From positions 145,445 to 209,444 of the forward strand of contig NZ_NXGX01000008.1 of assembly GCF_002844275.1 (NCBI RefSeq): a stretch of 64,000 nt of DNA, written 5' to 3'. The stretch comes from Thalassospira lohafexi (GTDB lineage: Bacteria; Pseudomonadota; Alphaproteobacteria; Rhodospirillales; Thalassospiraceae). Below the pieces are notes generated by a model. The model had not been told where the DNA came from and did no database searches. It saw only the letters and a program-made list of their open reading frames with translations. Shown here piece by piece: positions 1 to 7,949 of this stretch. Every line of letters begins with the position of its first letter. The stretch's first letter is position 1. The position numbers and the translations under genes are program-made.

Positions 1-510
1 TTTGGGAACGGGGAATATCCAAACCTGCATTGCGAATTGCTGATGCATGATGAATCGTTTCCGGTGTGTAGTCCGGCATATCTGGCGGCTCATCCGCCAT
101 TGAATACCCCAGCCGACATTGCAGGGCATCAGTTGCTGCACGACGCAACGGTGGTGATGGATCATCCCCATGCCGCGGACTGGGAATTCTGGCTTGATGC
201 TGTTGACGTCACAGACGTCGATGTCAGCCGCGGGTTGCGGTTTAATTCCGGTGATATGGTCATTCAGGCGGCATTGATCGGGCAGGGGCTTGGCATGGCG
301 AGAACAAGTCTGGCTGCCCTTGATCTTAAGGCAGGAAATCTTGTCCGACCTTTTCCACAAAGTGTGGCGTCAAATGGTGCCTATTACCTTGTCTATCCCG
401 AAGATCATCTAAAACGCCCGAGGGTTCTGGCCTTTGTCAGTTGGCTTAAGAACGAAGTTGCTGCGACCTTAAAGGACATTGACGAGGACGGAACTGGCCC
501 GGTGGCATGA
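1..510 (+). CDS. LysR-family transcriptional regulator, C-terminal part (cut by window edge)
   Basis: The frame is open from base 1, so this is the 3' part of a longer gene; about 169 residues are visible. The segment FGNGEYPNLHCELLMHDE followed by FPVCSPAYLAAHPPL is typical of the effector-binding domain of GcvA-like LysR regulators, and SGDMVIQAALIGQGLGMAR is the usual second-lobe segment. The DNA-binding helix-turn-helix lies outside the window. It converges on the DUF1489 gene with a 20-bp gap. The target cannot be inferred because the divergent neighbour is not visible. Confidence 0.85.
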   Translation, partial: FGNGEYPNLHCELLMHDESFPVCSPAYLAAHPPLNTPADIAGHQLLHDATVVMDHPHAADWEFWLDAVDVTDVDVSRGLRFNSGDMVIQAALIGQGLGMARTSLAALDLKAGNLVRPFPQSVASNGAYYLVYPEDHLKRPRVLAFVSWLKNEVAATLKDIDEDGTGPVA

Positions 511-530
511 GCCACGTTTTCGTGGAAATG

Positions 531-947
531 TCAGATCAATCCAAGATCGCGCAATTCATCGGCCATGTCATCGGGCAGGGTTTCGGTGCCGCCGCCCTGT
601 TTGTCGTCAGGCGGGCATTTATCCTCTTTCAGATAACGCCATCCCTGAAACGCGCGATGTGGATAGGGGCGTGTTTCGATCAGTTCGGGGTCAAGGACGA
701 TCCGGCAATATTTCGTGCCTTCTTCATTCACAAACTCTTCAAGGTCAAGAACCTCCTGCCGACAGCGTATTGCGCCTTTGAAAACCCAATAGATTGATCC
801 GCCGCCCAGAATCTCGGCCTTGCGTTTCGGTGTCATGCGGGTGGTGTGATAGACCCGTCCGTAAGTCGCCTGAAAATAGGTCTGCCATTCGCGCAGACCT
901 TCTGGCGTTTCGGTTCCAACGCTGAGTTTGATGATGTGAAGGGGCAT
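531..947 (-). CDS. DUF1489 family protein
   Basis: A 138-residue cytoplasmic protein of unknown function. The opening MPLHIIKLSVGTETPEGL and the YHTTRMTPKRKAEILGGGSIYWVFKG segment (broken here only for description) fit the alphaproteobacterial DUF1489 family, a short conserved protein without an assigned role. I chose the ATG at 947 because family members start with a residue or two before 'LHxIKL'; an in-frame TTG six bases upstream is less likely. The C-terminal 30 residues are acidic and low complexity. It stands alone between a convergent LysR gene and the divergent sulfite reductase operon. Confidence 0.75.
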   Translation of the reverse strand: MPLHIIKLSVGTETPEGLREWQTYFQATYGRVYHTTRMTPKRKAEILGGGSIYWVFKGAIRCRQEVLDLEEFVNEEGTKYCRIVLDPELIETRPYPHRAFQGWRYLKEDKCPPDDKQGGGTETLPDDMADELRDLGLI

Positions 948-1032
948 TTCCAAGACGGCTTTTTATTGCTGCGAAACAGTCAGTGCCCTGACCTAGAACC
1001 AGTACGTTCGTCGGTCAAGAGTGGATTAATTA

Positions 1033-1066
1033 AACACAATAAATTGTGTTGTTAAGTATATTTAAC
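1033..1066. promoter_or_regulatory. Two adjacent dyads upstream of the sulfite reductase operon
   Basis: AACACAATAAATTGTGTT (1033-1050) is a perfect 8-bp inverted repeat with a 2-bp spacer. It is followed at once by GTTAA-N6-TTAAC (1051-1066). A TTGACC -35-like hexamer at 1075-1080 lies just downstream, so the dyads sit where an activator of the DUF2849-cysI operon would bind; they could also serve the divergent DUF1489 gene. The bound protein is unknown; sulfur regulators of the LysR or Crp type are the natural candidates. Confidence 0.4.
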
Positions 1067-1166
1067 AAAAAAACTTGACCAATAGGGGTTAATCAGCCAA
1101 ATTCTGATGCAGAAAAGGTCCGCCCGCAGGACCAAACCCGAGAGATTTACAAGCTGAGAGAACCGA

Positions 1167-1460
1167 ATGTCCCTGCAAGTTGTCACGGCAAACCGTCTGG
1201 ATGACGGGCTGGTGGTGTTTCTGACTGCTGATGGCGGTTGGAGTGAAAACATCCACGATTCCCGCGTTGCCGATGGAAAAGAGGCTGCTGCTGTTCTTCT
1301 TAAAGAGGCAAGCGCACCTGAACTCGACGTCGTTATTGTCGGGCCGTATCTGATCGATGTTGAACAGGGCGACGGTGGACTGGTTCCGACAAAATACCGT
1401 GAAGTTCTGCGCACCAAAGGTCCAAGTGTGCGCCAAGACCTTGGTTATCAGGCGGTATAA
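1167..1460 (+). CDS. DUF2849 domain-containing protein of the sulfite reductase operon
   Basis: A 97-residue protein beginning MSLQVVTANRLDDGLVVFL. The size, the opening and the position directly 5' of a sulfite/nitrite reductase gene match the DUF2849 family, which in many alphaproteobacteria sits between cysG and cysI. Its biochemical role is not established; association with siroheme enzyme maturation or sulfite reduction is inferred from context only. A GAGAGA ribosome-binding site lies seven bases before the ATG, and the gap to cysI is 11 bp, so they are surely cotranscribed. Confidence 0.75.
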   Translation: MSLQVVTANRLDDGLVVFLTADGGWSENIHDSRVADGKEAAAVLLKEASAPELDVVIVGPYLIDVEQGDGGLVPTKYREVLRTKGPSVRQDLGYQAV

Positions 1461-1471
1461 GGAGAGACCCC

Positions 1472-3127
1472 ATGTATCGTTACGACGATTTCGACCGCCA
1501 ACTTGTTCAGGAACGTACCGAACAATTCCGTGAACAGGTAAAGCGACGTCTGGCCGGTGATATTACCGAAGAACAGTTCCGTCCGCTGCGTCTGATGAAC
1601 GGTGTGTATCTGCAACTGCACGCCTACATGCTACGTGTTGCCGTCCCATACGGTACGCTGCGCGCTGATCAGTTGCGTGAACTTGGTGGCATTGCGCGTA
1701 AATATGACAAGGGCTATGGCCATTTCACCACGCGCCAGAATATTCAGTATAACTGGCCAAAGCTTGACGAAATTCCAGATGCCCTGCTTGATCTTGCCAA
1801 TGTCGAGATGCACGCCATCCAGACATCGGGCAACTGCATTCGGAATACAACGACCGATCAGTATGCCGGTGCTGCGGCCGATGAAATCGAAGATCCGCGC
1901 CCTTATTGCGAACTGATCCGTCAGTGGTCGACATTCCATCCTGAATTCACCTATCTGCCGCGCAAATTCAAAATTGCCGTGACCGGTTCGCCCAATGATC
2001 GTGCGGCGGTCAAGGTCCATGATATCGGCCTTCGCATGCATCAGAATGATGCCGGTGAAACCGGGTTTGAAGTCATTGTGGGTGGGGGGCTTGGTCGCAC
2101 ACCTTTCGTTGGCAAGACTGTGCGTGACTTCATCGGCAAGAACGATTTGTTCTCCTATCTCGAAGCCATCCTGCGTGTGTATAACCGCTTTGGCCGTCGC
2201 GACAACAAATACAAGGCCCGCATTAAGATCCTTGTTCATGAAGAAGGTGTCGAAGAAATTCAGCGCCTTGTCGAAGAAGAATGGGCGCAGATCAAGGACG
2301 GTTCGCTTCGTATCGGCGACGACGAAATTGCGCAGTACATCGAACAGTTCGCGCCACCTGCCTTTGAGACGCTGTCTGACGATGATGCCGACTTTGAGCG
2401 TCATAAGGCTGAAAATCGTGGTTTTTCAAACTGGGTGCGTTCGAACGTTATCGAACACAAACAACCCGGTTATGCGATTGCCAGTGTGTCGCTCAAGCCG
2501 ATTGGCGGTATTCCAGGGGATGCAACCGATGTTCAGATGGAACTGGTTGCCGATTTGTCGGAAAAATACAGCTTCTCGGATGTGCGTGTGACCCACGAAC
2601 AGAACCTTGTTCTGCCACATGTCAAAAAGGCTGATCTGTTCGCACTCTGGACGGAGCTGGACAAGGCCAATCTCGGGACGGCAAACCTTGGCTATGTGAC
2701 CGATATTATTGCCTGCCCGGGGCTTGATTACTGTGCGCTGGCAACTGCGCGCTCGATCCCGCTGTCACAGCGCATTTCGGAGCGTTTCGGTGATCTGGAT
2801 CGTCAGCATGATATTGGCGAACTGAAAATCAAGATTTCCGGCTGCATCAATGCCTGTGGGCATCATCATGTTGGACATATTGGTATTCTTGGCCTCGATA
2901 AACGTGGCAAAGAGTTTTATCAGATTACCCTTGGTGGCGACGCCAGCGAGAACGCATCAATTGGTAAAATTGTTGGTGCCGGTTTCTCCGAGGCCGAAGT
3001 GGTTGATGCCATCGAAAGTCTGGTCACCAAATATATTGATATCCGCGATGCAGGCGAACGCTTCATCGACACGTACCGTCGTGTTGGCACGGACCCGTTC
3101 AAGGAGGTGCTTTATGGCGATCGTTAA
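1472..3127 (+). CDS. cysI: Sulfite reductase, siroheme/4Fe-4S hemoprotein subunit
   Basis: A 551-residue enzyme that reduces sulfite to sulfide with six electrons in assimilatory sulfur metabolism. It has two ferredoxin-like half domains, each followed by a nitrite/sulfite reductase domain. Four ligands of the 4Fe-4S-siroheme centre are visible as C415-x5-C421 (CPGLDYC) and C458-x3-C462 (CINAC). The early segment YGHFTTRQNIQYNWPKL is the conserved siroheme-contacting region. The start has a GGAGAGA site eight bases upstream. It overlaps the DUF934 gene by 14 bp, which suggests translational coupling. No flavoprotein (CysJ) gene is adjacent, so electrons probably come from ferredoxin or an unlinked reductase. 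Confidence 0.95.
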   Translation: MYRYDDFDRQLVQERTEQFREQVKRRLAGDITEEQFRPLRLMNGVYLQLHAYMLRVAVPYGTLRADQLRELGGIARKYDKGYGHFTTRQNIQYNWPKLDEIPDALLDLANVEMHAIQTSGNCIRNTTTDQYAGAAADEIEDPRPYCELIRQWSTFHPEFTYLPRKFKIAVTGSPNDRAAVKVHDIGLRMHQNDAGETGFEVIVGGGLGRTPFVGKTVRDFIGKNDLFSYLEAILRVYNRFGRRDNKYKARIKILVHEEGVEEIQRLVEEEWAQIKDGSLRIGDDEIAQYIEQFAPPAFETLSDDDADFERHKAENRGFSNWVRSNVIEHKQPGYAIASVSLKPIGGIPGDATDVQMELVADLSEKYSFSDVRVTHEQNLVLPHVKKADLFALWTELDKANLGTANLGYVTDIIACPGLDYCALATARSIPLSQRISERFGDLDRQHDIGELKIKISGCINACGHHHVGHIGILGLDKRGKEFYQITLGGDASENASIGKIVGAGFSEAEVVDAIESLVTKYIDIRDAGERFIDTYRRVGTDPFKEVLYGDR

Positions 3128-3638
3128 GAATGACAGCGTGATCGAACAGGAATGGATTACGGTTGATGCCGAGGGCGACCTTCCAGCAAGCGATGAAAAC
3201 CTGATTGTGCCGTTGGCAAGGTTTAAGGATCAACGTGATGATCTGATCGGTCGCAATGGTGGTCTGGGGGTGCAGCTTAATCCCGGTGACGCCCCCGAAG
3301 ATCTGGCCGATGACCTTGATCGCCTTTCGATCATTACGGTGAATTTCCCGGCTTATACCGATGGGCGTGGTTATTCCTATGGTCGCGTTTTGCGCGAACG
3401 CATGGGCTTTAAGGGCGAATTACGTGCCATTGGGGACGTTTTGCGCGATCAGGTGCTTTATATGCACCGTTGCGGCTTTGATTCCTATGACCTTAATGTT
3501 GACGATGAAACGGCCCTGACAAAGGTCCGTGCCGCGCTCAAGGAAATGTCGGTTTATTACCAGCCAACCGGAGATGGACGTATGACCGCTGGTTCACTTC
3601 GTGAGCGACGTGCGAATGCTACTGGAAAGACTTTTTAA
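3114..3638 (+). CDS. DUF934 family protein of the sulfite reductase operon
   Basis: A 174-residue protein. The central segment ITVNFPAYTDGRGYSYGRVLR and the following RFKGELRAIGDVLRDQVLYM-like helix (here MGFKGELRAIGDV) are hallmarks of DUF934, a family nearly always encoded after cysI. The start was set at 3114, behind a perfect AAGGAGG at 3101-3107; the longer open frame upstream lies inside cysI and is not used. Its exact role is unknown; a partner of the reductase is inferred. The usual next gene, cysH (PAPS/APS reductase), is absent, and a terminator follows. Confidence 0.85.
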   Translation: MAIVKNDSVIEQEWITVDAEGDLPASDENLIVPLARFKDQRDDLIGRNGGLGVQLNPGDAPEDLADDLDRLSIITVNFPAYTDGRGYSYGRVLRERMGFKGELRAIGDVLRDQVLYMHRCGFDSYDLNVDDETALTKVRAALKEMSVYYQPTGDGRMTAGSLRERRANATGKTF

Positions 3639-3710
3639 GATTTCCGACTGAAAATGCATGATGCGCAACTTCCATTGCGACCAGCAAAATATCAGCAAGC
3701 CAGATTCAGA

Positions 3711-3747
3711 CAAAACCCGTCATTAAAATGGCGGGTTTTGTTTTTTT
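3711..3747 (+). terminator. Rho-independent terminator of the sulfite reductase operon
   Basis: Arms CAAAACCCG (3711-3719) and CGGGTTTTG (3732-3740) extend inward to a stem of about 13 bp with one G-T pair, followed by seven T residues at 3741-3747. It lies 73 bp after the DUF934 stop codon. Confidence 0.9.
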
Positions 3748-3757
3748 ACATCCTAAG

Positions 3758-3776
3758 GTATAATGTACTATACTTT
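3758..3776 (+). promoter_or_regulatory. Motif GTATAA-N4-CTATACTTT, copy 1, upstream of chemoreceptor 1
   Basis: This 19-bp motif is embedded in a larger near-palindrome from 3751 to 3780 (arms TCCTAAGGTATA and TATACTTTAGGA, one mismatch). The same motif with identical spacing occurs at 44847-44865 upstream of the third chemoreceptor unit. Here it lies 210 bp before the start codon. It could be an operator or a promoter core; the binding factor is not known. Confidence 0.45.
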
Positions 3777-3985
3777 AGGATTGGTTAATGGTATCGAAGG
3801 TCTATGTTTGGTGATGTTTCCCCGTGACTTTCGATGCTTAACACGATTAAGCGAGCCTGTTCGAACGTATATGCCTCGATTCTGTGCGTTCTCGCTCTGA
3901 CCTTAAAGATGCTCGATGGAATGTGGGAAAATATTTTTGGGTAACGTGTAAAGGCGCGATCAGCCGCGTTTGATTGGACAGAGCG

Positions 3986-6115
3986 ATGAGAGTAGCAAAA
4001 AAAATACCGGTGACGATTGTTCTTCTAGCGGTGCTTGCGTCGTTAACGACAGGCTTGCTTGCCTACTTTAAGGCATCAGAAGAACTTCAAATCAGTGCGG
4101 AGCAAAAGCTGGTTGCTCTGACTGCTGCGAAAAAAAGTTTCATTCTCAGTTATCTTGATAGCATTCATCAAGACTTGGTTGTTCAAGCGCAAAACCCGTT
4201 GATTGTGAATGCTTTGGATGAGTTTGTGGGCGCTTGGCAAACCTTGGGCCCCAACGTAGGTCCGGATTTGCAGAAAGTGTACATTGATAACAATCCGAAC
4301 CCAGTTGGCGAAAAGTTACTTCTCGATGAAGGTACTGATGGTTCCGATTATTCACGTGTCCATGGAAAATACCACCCTTGGCTTCGTGATTTCCTGACCC
4401 AGCGTGGATACTACGATATTTTTCTTTTCGATCAGGCAGGGAACCTTGTCTATACCGTTTTCAAAGAAGAGGATTTCGCCACCAACATGGTCGATGGTCG
4501 ATGGAAAGATACCGATCTTTCATCCGCATACCGTCAATCTATTGTTGCGGACAAAGGAGATGTATCTTTCTTTGATTTTAAGGCGTATGCCGCGAGCAAC
4601 GGTGCTGCCGCGAGCTTCATAAGTACGCCGATTGTCGATGCAGACGGTAAAGTTAAAGGTGTCTTGGCATTCCAGATGCCCGTTGACCGGATTAACAAGG
4701 TCATGCAATCCAGTGATGGCATGGGGGACACAGGCGAGAGTTACCTGGTCGGGGCAGATGGCTTGATGCGCAGTGATTCTCGGTTTTCCAATGAGAGCAC
4801 AATTCTAAAAACTCAGATCGATACTGAGTCTGCAAGGCGTTCGGTTGCCGGGGAAAGTGGTGTCATTGAGATTGATGATTATCGCGGGATTCCTGTTGTT
4901 TCTGCCTTTGCGCTATTGGAATTTATGGGCGTGAAATGGGGGGTGATTTCTGAAGTTGACGAGGCAGAGATTTTTGCTCCGCTGATGGGGCTTCTAATTG
5001 CTGTTCTTGTCGGGTTGCTTGTTTTGGCGGTTATCATTTCCGGGGTTGGTATTTATCTTGGACGTGGGATTTCGACCCCAATTTCAATGATTGCCAATTC
5101 CATGCGCACCCTTGCCAGTGGCGATAAGAGTATTGATATTCCCGGTCAGAACCGTTCAGACGAAATAGGTGAAATGTCGGCTGCAGTTCTTATCTTTAAA
5201 GAAAACATGATTAAAGCTGAGGAACTCGCACTTAAAGAAGCTGAAGAGCAAGAAAAACGTGAAGCTCGTGGAAGGTTGATCGAAAAGCTGACACGTGATT
5301 TTGATGAGGACGTGTCGCTTGTTCTGAAAACTGTCGCAGCAGCAGCTGCGGAAATGCAGGCAACCGCAACGTCAATGACGGCAACTGCCGAGCAAACGAG
5401 CCAACAGTCAAATGTTGTGGCTGCTGCGGCAGAAGAAGCGTCAAGCAATGTGCAAACAGTTGCCGCGGCCTCCGAAGAACTTAGTGCTTCCATCGCGGAA
5501 ATTAGTCATCAGGTCGCGCAGTCATCAAGTGTTGCAGATAAAGCGGTCGCCGAAGCCGAAAATACCAATGCGCAGGTACGTGGCCTTGCGGAAGCTGCGC
5601 AAAAAATTGGCGCGGTTGTTGGCTTGATCAGTGACATTGCGGCTCAAACCAACCTTCTGGCGTTGAACGCAACGATTGAGGCTGCGCGGGCCGGGGAGGC
5701 GGGCAAAGGTTTTGCCGTAGTTGCAGCTGAGGTGAAGAACCTTGCCAATGCTACATCAAAGGCAACCGATGAAATTACCGCCCAGATTACAGGTATTCAG
5801 ACGGAAACTGATGGCGCGGTAATTGCTATCGGTTCTATTAGTACGACCATTGCTGAAATCAGCGAAATTGCCGCAACAATCGCTAGCGCTGTTGAGGAAC
5901 AGGGCGCGGCAACTGCTGAAATCAATCGAAATGTCCAAGAAGCGTCTTCTGGAACAAGCGAGGTAACATCCAATATCCACGGGGTGAGCGAAGCTGCGGC
6001 CTCAACAGGAGCCGCTGCTGAAGAGGTTTTGGCGGCATCTGGTGACTTATCTGTTCAGGCTGAGACATTGAGCAGCAAGGTCGATGCCTTCCTTGCTGCC
6101 GTCAAGGATGCCTGA
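3986..6115 (+). CDS. Methyl-accepting chemotaxis protein with Cache-type sensor domain (chemoreceptor 1)
   Basis: A 709-residue membrane receptor that signals to CheA/CheW. TM1 is at about residues 6-24. A large periplasmic region (about 30-325) of double-Cache type contains [17 protein letters not shown] and the [18 protein letters not shown] segment typical of dCache_1. TM2 is at about 330-355, HAMP at about 356-410, and the signalling domain follows with the hairpin tip [20 protein letters not shown]. No CheR/CheB-binding pentapeptide is seen at the C terminus (ends LAAVKDA). I prefer ATG 3986 with GGA eight bases upstream over a TTG at 3974. The ligand is unknown; dCache domains usually bind small organic molecules such as amino acids. 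Confidence 0.92.
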   Translation: MRVAKKIPVTIVLLAVLASLTTGLLAYFKASEELQISAEQKLVALTAAKKSFILSYLDSIHQDLVVQAQNPLIVNALDEFVGAWQTLGPNVGPDLQKVYIDNNPNPVGEKLLLDEGTDGSDYSRVHGKYHPWLRDFLTQRGYYDIFLFDQAGNLVYTVFKEEDFATNMVDGRWKDTDLSSAYRQSIVADKGDVSFFDFKAYAASNGAAASFISTPIVDADGKVKGVLAFQMPVDRINKVMQSSDGMGDTGESYLVGADGLMRSDSRFSNESTILKTQIDTESARRSVAGESGVIEIDDYRGIPVVSAFALLEFMGVKWGVISEVDEAEIFAPLMGLLIAVLVGLLVLAVIISGVGIYLGRGISTPISMIANSMRTLASGDKSIDIPGQNRSDEIGEMSAAVLIFKENMIKAEELALKEAEEQEKREARGRLIEKLTRDFDEDVSLVLKTVAAAAAEMQATATSMTATAEQTSQQSNVVAAAAEEASSNVQTVAAASEELSASIAEISHQVAQSSSVADKAVAEAENTNAQVRGLAEAAQKIGAVVGLISDIAAQTNLLALNATIEAARAGEAGKGFAVVAAEVKNLANATSKATDEITAQITGIQTETDGAVIAIGSISTTIAEISEIAATIASAVEEQGAATAEINRNVQEASSGTSEVTSNIHGVSEAAASTGAAAEEVLAASGDLSVQAETLSSKVDAFLAAVKDA

Positions 6116-6522
6116 CGGCAGGTAATAAGTCAGGCAGCATTTAAATCGCGTCTAGCCAAACAGCTCTGGAATATTTCCAGAGCTGTTTTTGTTTCAGGAC
6201 GGCACACCTGAGCGCAGCATCGTGCCATCGGCAACGATGTGACCTGAAATAGTGATTGAGCGGATTCTCGTTCAGAAAAATCGCAGGTGCCTTTTCATTT
6301 TCATTTTCAGACAGCACGTCTTATCTGGTTTTGGGCAAATAAGTGGCGCAGGGTGCGAAGAAGCGCTATACACTTAATAGATGTTTTTACTTGAGTATAA
6401 GACAACCATAAAGTTTTCATGGTTGTCGGAGAATTTAAACCAATGCCGTCTGTGGTTCGTGCAGATCGGTGTCACCGACACGAAAAGTGGCTTTCACCCT
6501 CGGCAACACATCAGGGGTACAT
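6116..6522. other. 407-bp intergenic region with an inverted repeat before the 450-aa unknown gene
   Basis: Besides the terminator, it holds a perfect 9-bp inverted repeat, GACAACCAT (6401-6409) and ATGGTTGTC (6419-6427), about 95 bp before the next start codon. The repeat could be an operator or a leader hairpin. A short open frame at 6381-6572 has no ribosome-binding site and overlaps the next gene, so I do not call it. Confidence 0.5.
6158..6194 (+). terminator. Rho-independent terminator of chemoreceptor 1
   Basis: A perfect 14-bp stem, AAACAGCTCTGGAA (6158-6171) with TTCCAGAGCTGTTT (6175-6188), has a 3-nt TAT loop and a T-rich tail. This is one of the strongest terminators in the window. 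Confidence 0.95.
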
Positions 6523-7875
6523 ATGTCGTCAGTTCTGCATTTGGCAAATACTGTAGATGGATGCGTCATTGAACGGGAATTCACCCGGTATGACCGCGCC
6601 TATCACGACAAGGTACAGCGATATAACGACCATCTTGGTGTTATGGCAGCAATTCTGCGCCGGTTTAGCGAATACAGCCGAACCATGCTGGCGTCCCAGC
6701 AGCTTTACATCTATGCCAAATGGCTGGCGCGCTATACGGCATATTGGCCACGCTTGGACGATCTTGTTGAAAAGCTTGAAAGCAGTTTTGACGAAACCGA
6801 TCAAAGCTATGTCGCACGACAATCGGAAATCGATGGGTCGTGGGGCTGGCAATATACCGAATTCCATCACAAATTTGATGCAACCATTGTGCGCCTCCAC
6901 GAGCTTGCTTCTGAAAAGCGCGCGCCGCGATATCCGCTTCATTTTCTTGAGCCGGTCTCAACCATTCCTAAAATGCAGGCTTATCTTGAAAGCCTTTTGA
7001 TCTCGGACGTTGCAGCGACCGGTCGCAATCAGCGCGATGAGCTGGGCAGTGTTCTGTGCTGTTTGGCCCAACTGTGTTTTAAGCCACGATTACGCAATTT
7101 TGCCCGTGAAAACGTTCAGGGCATTGCGCTTGATGATGCCTACATCGCGGCATTTACCGATTTTCTGGATGACATTCAGAACCCTGAAACCGGCTATTGG
7201 GGCCCGTGGTATTCATCCGACGGTGATATCCACCGGTTTGATGATTTGAGCTATACGTTTCACATTGTGTCCTATCGCAAGGGGAATGTGCGGCAATGGC
7301 CCCATATCATCCGTACAACCCTTGACCGTCGGGATGCGGAATATCCTCTGGGCTGGCTTAGTCGGGGACAGTTTAACAACCATAACAATTATGATGTGGC
7401 AAAGCTGTTTCGCCACGGATGGCCGCATATGACACCGTCCGAGCAGGACTTTTCATCAGGCCAGCTCGACAAGATGCTCAGCTGGTGTCTCAAACATTCC
7501 ATGCGACGGGATGGTAGCTTCGTCTTTGATGGGCAGTTTTATAACTCGCTTGAATCGTGTCACTATTTTGGTGTGTCGTTTCTTGATGAAGTTGGATATT
7601 TCCGCCCGCGCAAGCGGTTCTGGACCGAAAAAACATTCCCGAAAGCTGTAAAAACTCAGCATCAGGTGATTGCACGGCTTAATGAATTTTGCGCCGACAA
7701 CCCCAGCATTATTGCCGCGAAATGGAAGGCCGGTACGGACTTGCATCTGGTGGCCAAGCCATCCGTCGTGCCCGCAACCAAAACGGGGATGACATTGGAC
7801 CGCCGCGATATGCCGCGTTGGCCCCGGTTTCCTGCGAGTGCGGATACATTGGCCGGCTCATTTAAAAATGACTGA
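6523..7875 (+). CDS. Uncharacterised 450-aa protein, possible alpha/alpha-barrel fold
   Basis: I do not recognise the family with certainty. The N-terminal 200 residues are helical, with many aromatic and charged residues. The C-terminal half has NPETGYWGPWY, DLSYTFHIVSYRKG, FNNHNNYDVAKLFRHGW and MRRDGSFVF, with the tryptophan-glycine turns, His/Asn clusters and 'DGSF' repeats common in alpha/alpha toroids such as terpenoid-cyclase-like or glycoside hydrolase folds. No signal peptide or membrane segment is seen. The start at 6523 has an AGGGG site; a GTG at 6469 is less likely. A MATE exporter follows after 74 bp and is probably cotranscribed, so a biosynthesis/export pair is possible but speculative. 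Confidence 0.7.
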   Translation: MSSVLHLANTVDGCVIEREFTRYDRAYHDKVQRYNDHLGVMAAILRRFSEYSRTMLASQQLYIYAKWLARYTAYWPRLDDLVEKLESSFDETDQSYVARQSEIDGSWGWQYTEFHHKFDATIVRLHELASEKRAPRYPLHFLEPVSTIPKMQAYLESLLISDVAATGRNQRDELGSVLCCLAQLCFKPRLRNFARENVQGIALDDAYIAAFTDFLDDIQNPETGYWGPWYSSDGDIHRFDDLSYTFHIVSYRKGNVRQWPHIIRTTLDRRDAEYPLGWLSRGQFNNHNNYDVAKLFRHGWPHMTPSEQDFSSGQLDKMLSWCLKHSMRRDGSFVFDGQFYNSLESCHYFGVSFLDEVGYFRPRKRFWTEKTFPKAVKTQHQVIARLNEFCADNPSIIAAKWKAGTDLHLVAKPSVVPATKTGMTLDRRDMPRWPRFPASADTLAGSFKND

Positions 7876-7949
7876 CAGATGCCTTGGGCAACTGTTTTAT
7901 CGGGCGTTTCTTCCTCTCATGTCATTTGAACTGGACGAGACGGCATAAG

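Larger units (their letters stand above)
3639..3985. other. 347-bp intergenic region before chemoreceptor 1
   Basis: It contains the operon terminator and the palindromic motif described separately. The remainder (about 3781-3985) is not coding on either strand and shows no further structure I can support; it probably holds the chemoreceptor promoter and a long 5' leader. Confidence 0.5.

Noticed and set aside
1631..2404. Open frame of 257 codons antisense to cysI
   Set aside because: A shadow of the strongly coding cysI frame; no start signal or recognisable protein features.
6381..6572. Open frame of 63 codons before the 450-aa gene
   Set aside because: Overlaps the real start region and the inverted repeat; no ribosome-binding site.
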